From the NCBI RefSeq assembly GCF_003351345.1, contig NZ_QQTO01000010.1, positions 1 through 64,000 on the forward strand: a stretch of DNA of 64,000 bases. Direction: 5' to 3'. Position numbers and translations under genes: made by a program. Of the stretch, positions 63,011 to 64,000 are shown piece by piece (position 1 is the first letter of the stretch; each line of letters starts with the position of its first letter). The stretch is from Allobosea caraganae (GTDB taxonomy: Bacteria; Pseudomonadota; Alphaproteobacteria; Rhizobiales; Beijerinckiaceae). The notes below the pieces were generated by a model that made no database searches, was not told where the DNA came from, and worked only from the letters and a program-made list of their open reading frames with translations.

Positions 63011-63433
63011 ATGCTGAAGGAATTCAAAGAATTCGCCATGAAGGGCAACGTCATGGACCTCGCCATCGGCGTGGTCATCGGCGCGGCCTTCGGCAGGATC
63101 GTCGACTCGCTGGTCGGCGACCTGATCATGCCGATCTTCGGTGCGATTGGCGGTCTCGATTTCTCCAACTACTTCGTCGGCCTGAACAGCGCCGTCACCA
63201 GCCCGGTCCTGGCCGACGCCAAGAAGCAGGGCGCCGTCTTCGCCTATGGCAGCTTCATCACCGTCGCGATCAACTTCATCATCATCGCCGTTGCGCTCTT
63301 CCTGGTGGTCAAGCTGATCAACCGGGTGAGGCGCGCCGAGAAGGCAGCCGAGCCGTCGAAGCCCGCGGCCAAGCCCGACGACGTCGTGCTGCTCGGCGAG
63401 ATCCGCGACCTGCTGAAGCAGCGGCCGGTCTGA
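63011..63433 (+). CDS. mscL: Large-conductance mechanosensitive channel
   Basis: A 140-residue channel protein with two membrane segments (about 18-43 and 75-98). [40 protein letters not shown] is the highly conserved N-terminal half; the C-terminal helix ends [11 protein letters not shown]. It opens under osmotic downshock to release solutes. The ATG at 63011 is the family start. A longer frame from 62960 is not used. Confidence 0.97.
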   Translation: MLKEFKEFAMKGNVMDLAIGVVIGAAFGRIVDSLVGDLIMPIFGAIGGLDFSNYFVGLNSAVTSPVLADAKKQGAVFAYGSFITVAINFIIIAVALFLVVKLINRVRRAEKAAEPSKPAAKPDDVVLLGEIRDLLKQRPV

Positions 63434-63463
63434 TCGCACCGAACTGCGTTTGACTTTGCGGAA

Positions 63464-63484
63464 GTGAGATACAATGTATCTCAC
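63464..63484. promoter_or_regulatory. Palindromic operator of the RelB-YafQ pair
   Basis: GTGAGATAC-AAT-GTATCTCAC has perfect 9-base arms and lies 17 bases upstream of the antitoxin start. A TTGACT (63450-63455) is close upstream, so the palindrome covers the expected -10 region. An antitoxin or the complex probably binds here. Confidence 0.75.
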
Positions 63485-63501
63485 CTCAAAAGGAGGCGCC
63501 C

Positions 63502-63780
63502 ATGGCAGCGACGACGATGGTCCATGTCCGGGTGGACGAGGAGGTCAAGGACCAGGCGACGGATGCGCTCGCCGCGATGGGGCTGACCCTGTCTGCCGCC
63601 GTGAAGATATTCCTGATGCGGGTCGCCACCGAGAAGGCGCTGCCGTTCGAGCTGCGCGTGCCCAACGCGGAGACGGTGGCCGCGATGCAGGAGGCCGAGG
63701 CGCTGGTGCGCAATCGTAGCCGCAGACTGACCTCCGCGCAGGACATGCTCGATGAGCTCGAAGAAGACGGCAAGCGCTAA
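63502..63780 (+). CDS. RelB/DinJ family antitoxin
   Basis: A 92-residue antitoxin with an N-terminal ribbon-helix-helix (TTMVHVRVDEEVKDQATDALAAMGLTLSAAVKIFLMRV) that binds DNA and a C-terminal toxin-binding tail (RNRSRRLTSAQDMLDELEED). AGGAGG just before the ATG is strong. The toxin gene overlaps its end by 29 bases. Confidence 0.92.
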   Translation: MAATTMVHVRVDEEVKDQATDALAAMGLTLSAAVKIFLMRVATEKALPFELRVPNAETVAAMQEAEALVRNRSRRLTSAQDMLDELEEDGKR

Positions 63781-64000
63781 GCGCGCGCCGTTCCCGAGGG
63801 CCTGCGATTACACCAAGCAGTTCCGCAAGGATTGGGAGGCGTTGTCGCGCTCCGGTCGCTTCGACATGAACCGCCTCAAGGAGGCGGTGCTGCTTCTCAT
63901 CGCCGGTGATGCGCCGTTGCCGCCCGAATGGCTCGATCACCCGCTGACGGGACAATGGATCAATCATCGCGAGTGCCATATCGGCGGCGACTTCCTGCTG
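63752..64000 (+). CDS. YafQ family toxin (partial, cut by window end)
   Basis: The ATG at 63752 opens a frame that runs off the window, giving 83 residues. CDYTKQFRKDWEALSRSGRFDM, LLLIAGDAPLPPEWLDHPL and NHRECHIGGDFLL are the YafQ/RelE-superfamily blocks, including the His and Asp likely to cleave mRNA. It overlaps the antitoxin gene, as usual in such pairs. About 8-10 residues are probably missing. Confidence 0.88.
   Translation, partial: MSSKKTASAKRAPFPRACDYTKQFRKDWEALSRSGRFDMNRLKEAVLLLIAGDAPLPPEWLDHPLTGQWINHRECHIGGDFLL

Overview
The window is GC-rich, tightly packed chromosomal DNA of an alphaproteobacterium, most likely order Hyphomicrobiales; gene content and protein style suggest Bosea or a close relative, but this is inference without a database search. 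Supporting signs are the DUF1491/DUF2336 pair, a DUF1214/DUF1254 pair, a NadQ-type NAD regulator, BioR-type control of biotin uptake, and short dispersed palindromes between genes. I see no rRNA, tRNA or CRISPR array.

Layout. 1-10.2 kb: end of a Pro/Ala-rich protein, DUF1491, DUF2336, a small lipoprotein pair, the DUF1214/DUF1254 pair, penicillin-binding protein 1A, a YcgN-type cysteine-cluster protein and pyruvate phosphate dikinase. 10.3-14.7 kb: an alpha/beta hydrolase, a HAD hydrolase, and a cold-shock-like cluster (CspA, DEAD-box helicase, a long IF-1). 15.0-18.8 kb: nadA-nadB-nadC for de novo NAD synthesis, preceded by a palindrome that fits a NadQ operator. 18.9-22.3 kb: a periodic exported protein, a 2OG-Fe(II) oxygenase, an aldose-1-epimerase-like protein, a CVNH-like protein and a GFA protein. 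22.3-24.5 kb: a phage remnant with a broken adenine methylase, a tail- or surface-like protein and an unlisted 57-codon gene.

24.5-44.4 kb is mainly metabolic and housekeeping: SleB hydrolase, MFS transporter, AcuI-type reductase, a HigBA-like toxin-antitoxin pair, a DJ-1/PfpI protein, M48 protease, LysR regulator, Sua5, a DmdC-like acyl-CoA dehydrogenase, a methyltransferase, two SDRs, CorA, an OmpA-family protein, an ASCH-winged-helix fusion, cysteine synthase, an RlmD-like methyltransferase and a D-2-hydroxyacid dehydrogenase. 44.5-64 kb: a GSU2403-type nucleotidyltransferase under an unusual array of TTCCAAC/GTTGGAA palindromes, a gamma-glutamyltransferase, an SRAP protein, tlyA-dxs, an inserted block carrying pirin and bioR-bioY, xseB, an Lrp regulator, nadQ itself, a phosphatase, a thioesterase, a transporter-histidine kinase-receiver hybrid, mscL, and a RelB-YafQ pair cut by the window end.

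The clearest connections are regulatory. nadQ (about 57 kb) probably controls nadABC (about 15 kb) through the palindrome at 14943-14961, which overlaps the expected transcription start. bioR and bioY each carry an exact TTATCTATAA box ending a few bases before their first ATG. Two repeat families recur between genes: a constant 49-bp imperfect palindrome (six copies, one supplying the nadB stop codon) and a composite element of about 116-130 bp with inverted ends (three copies plus a half copy). The least explained item is the palindrome array in front of the nucleotidyltransferase gene.
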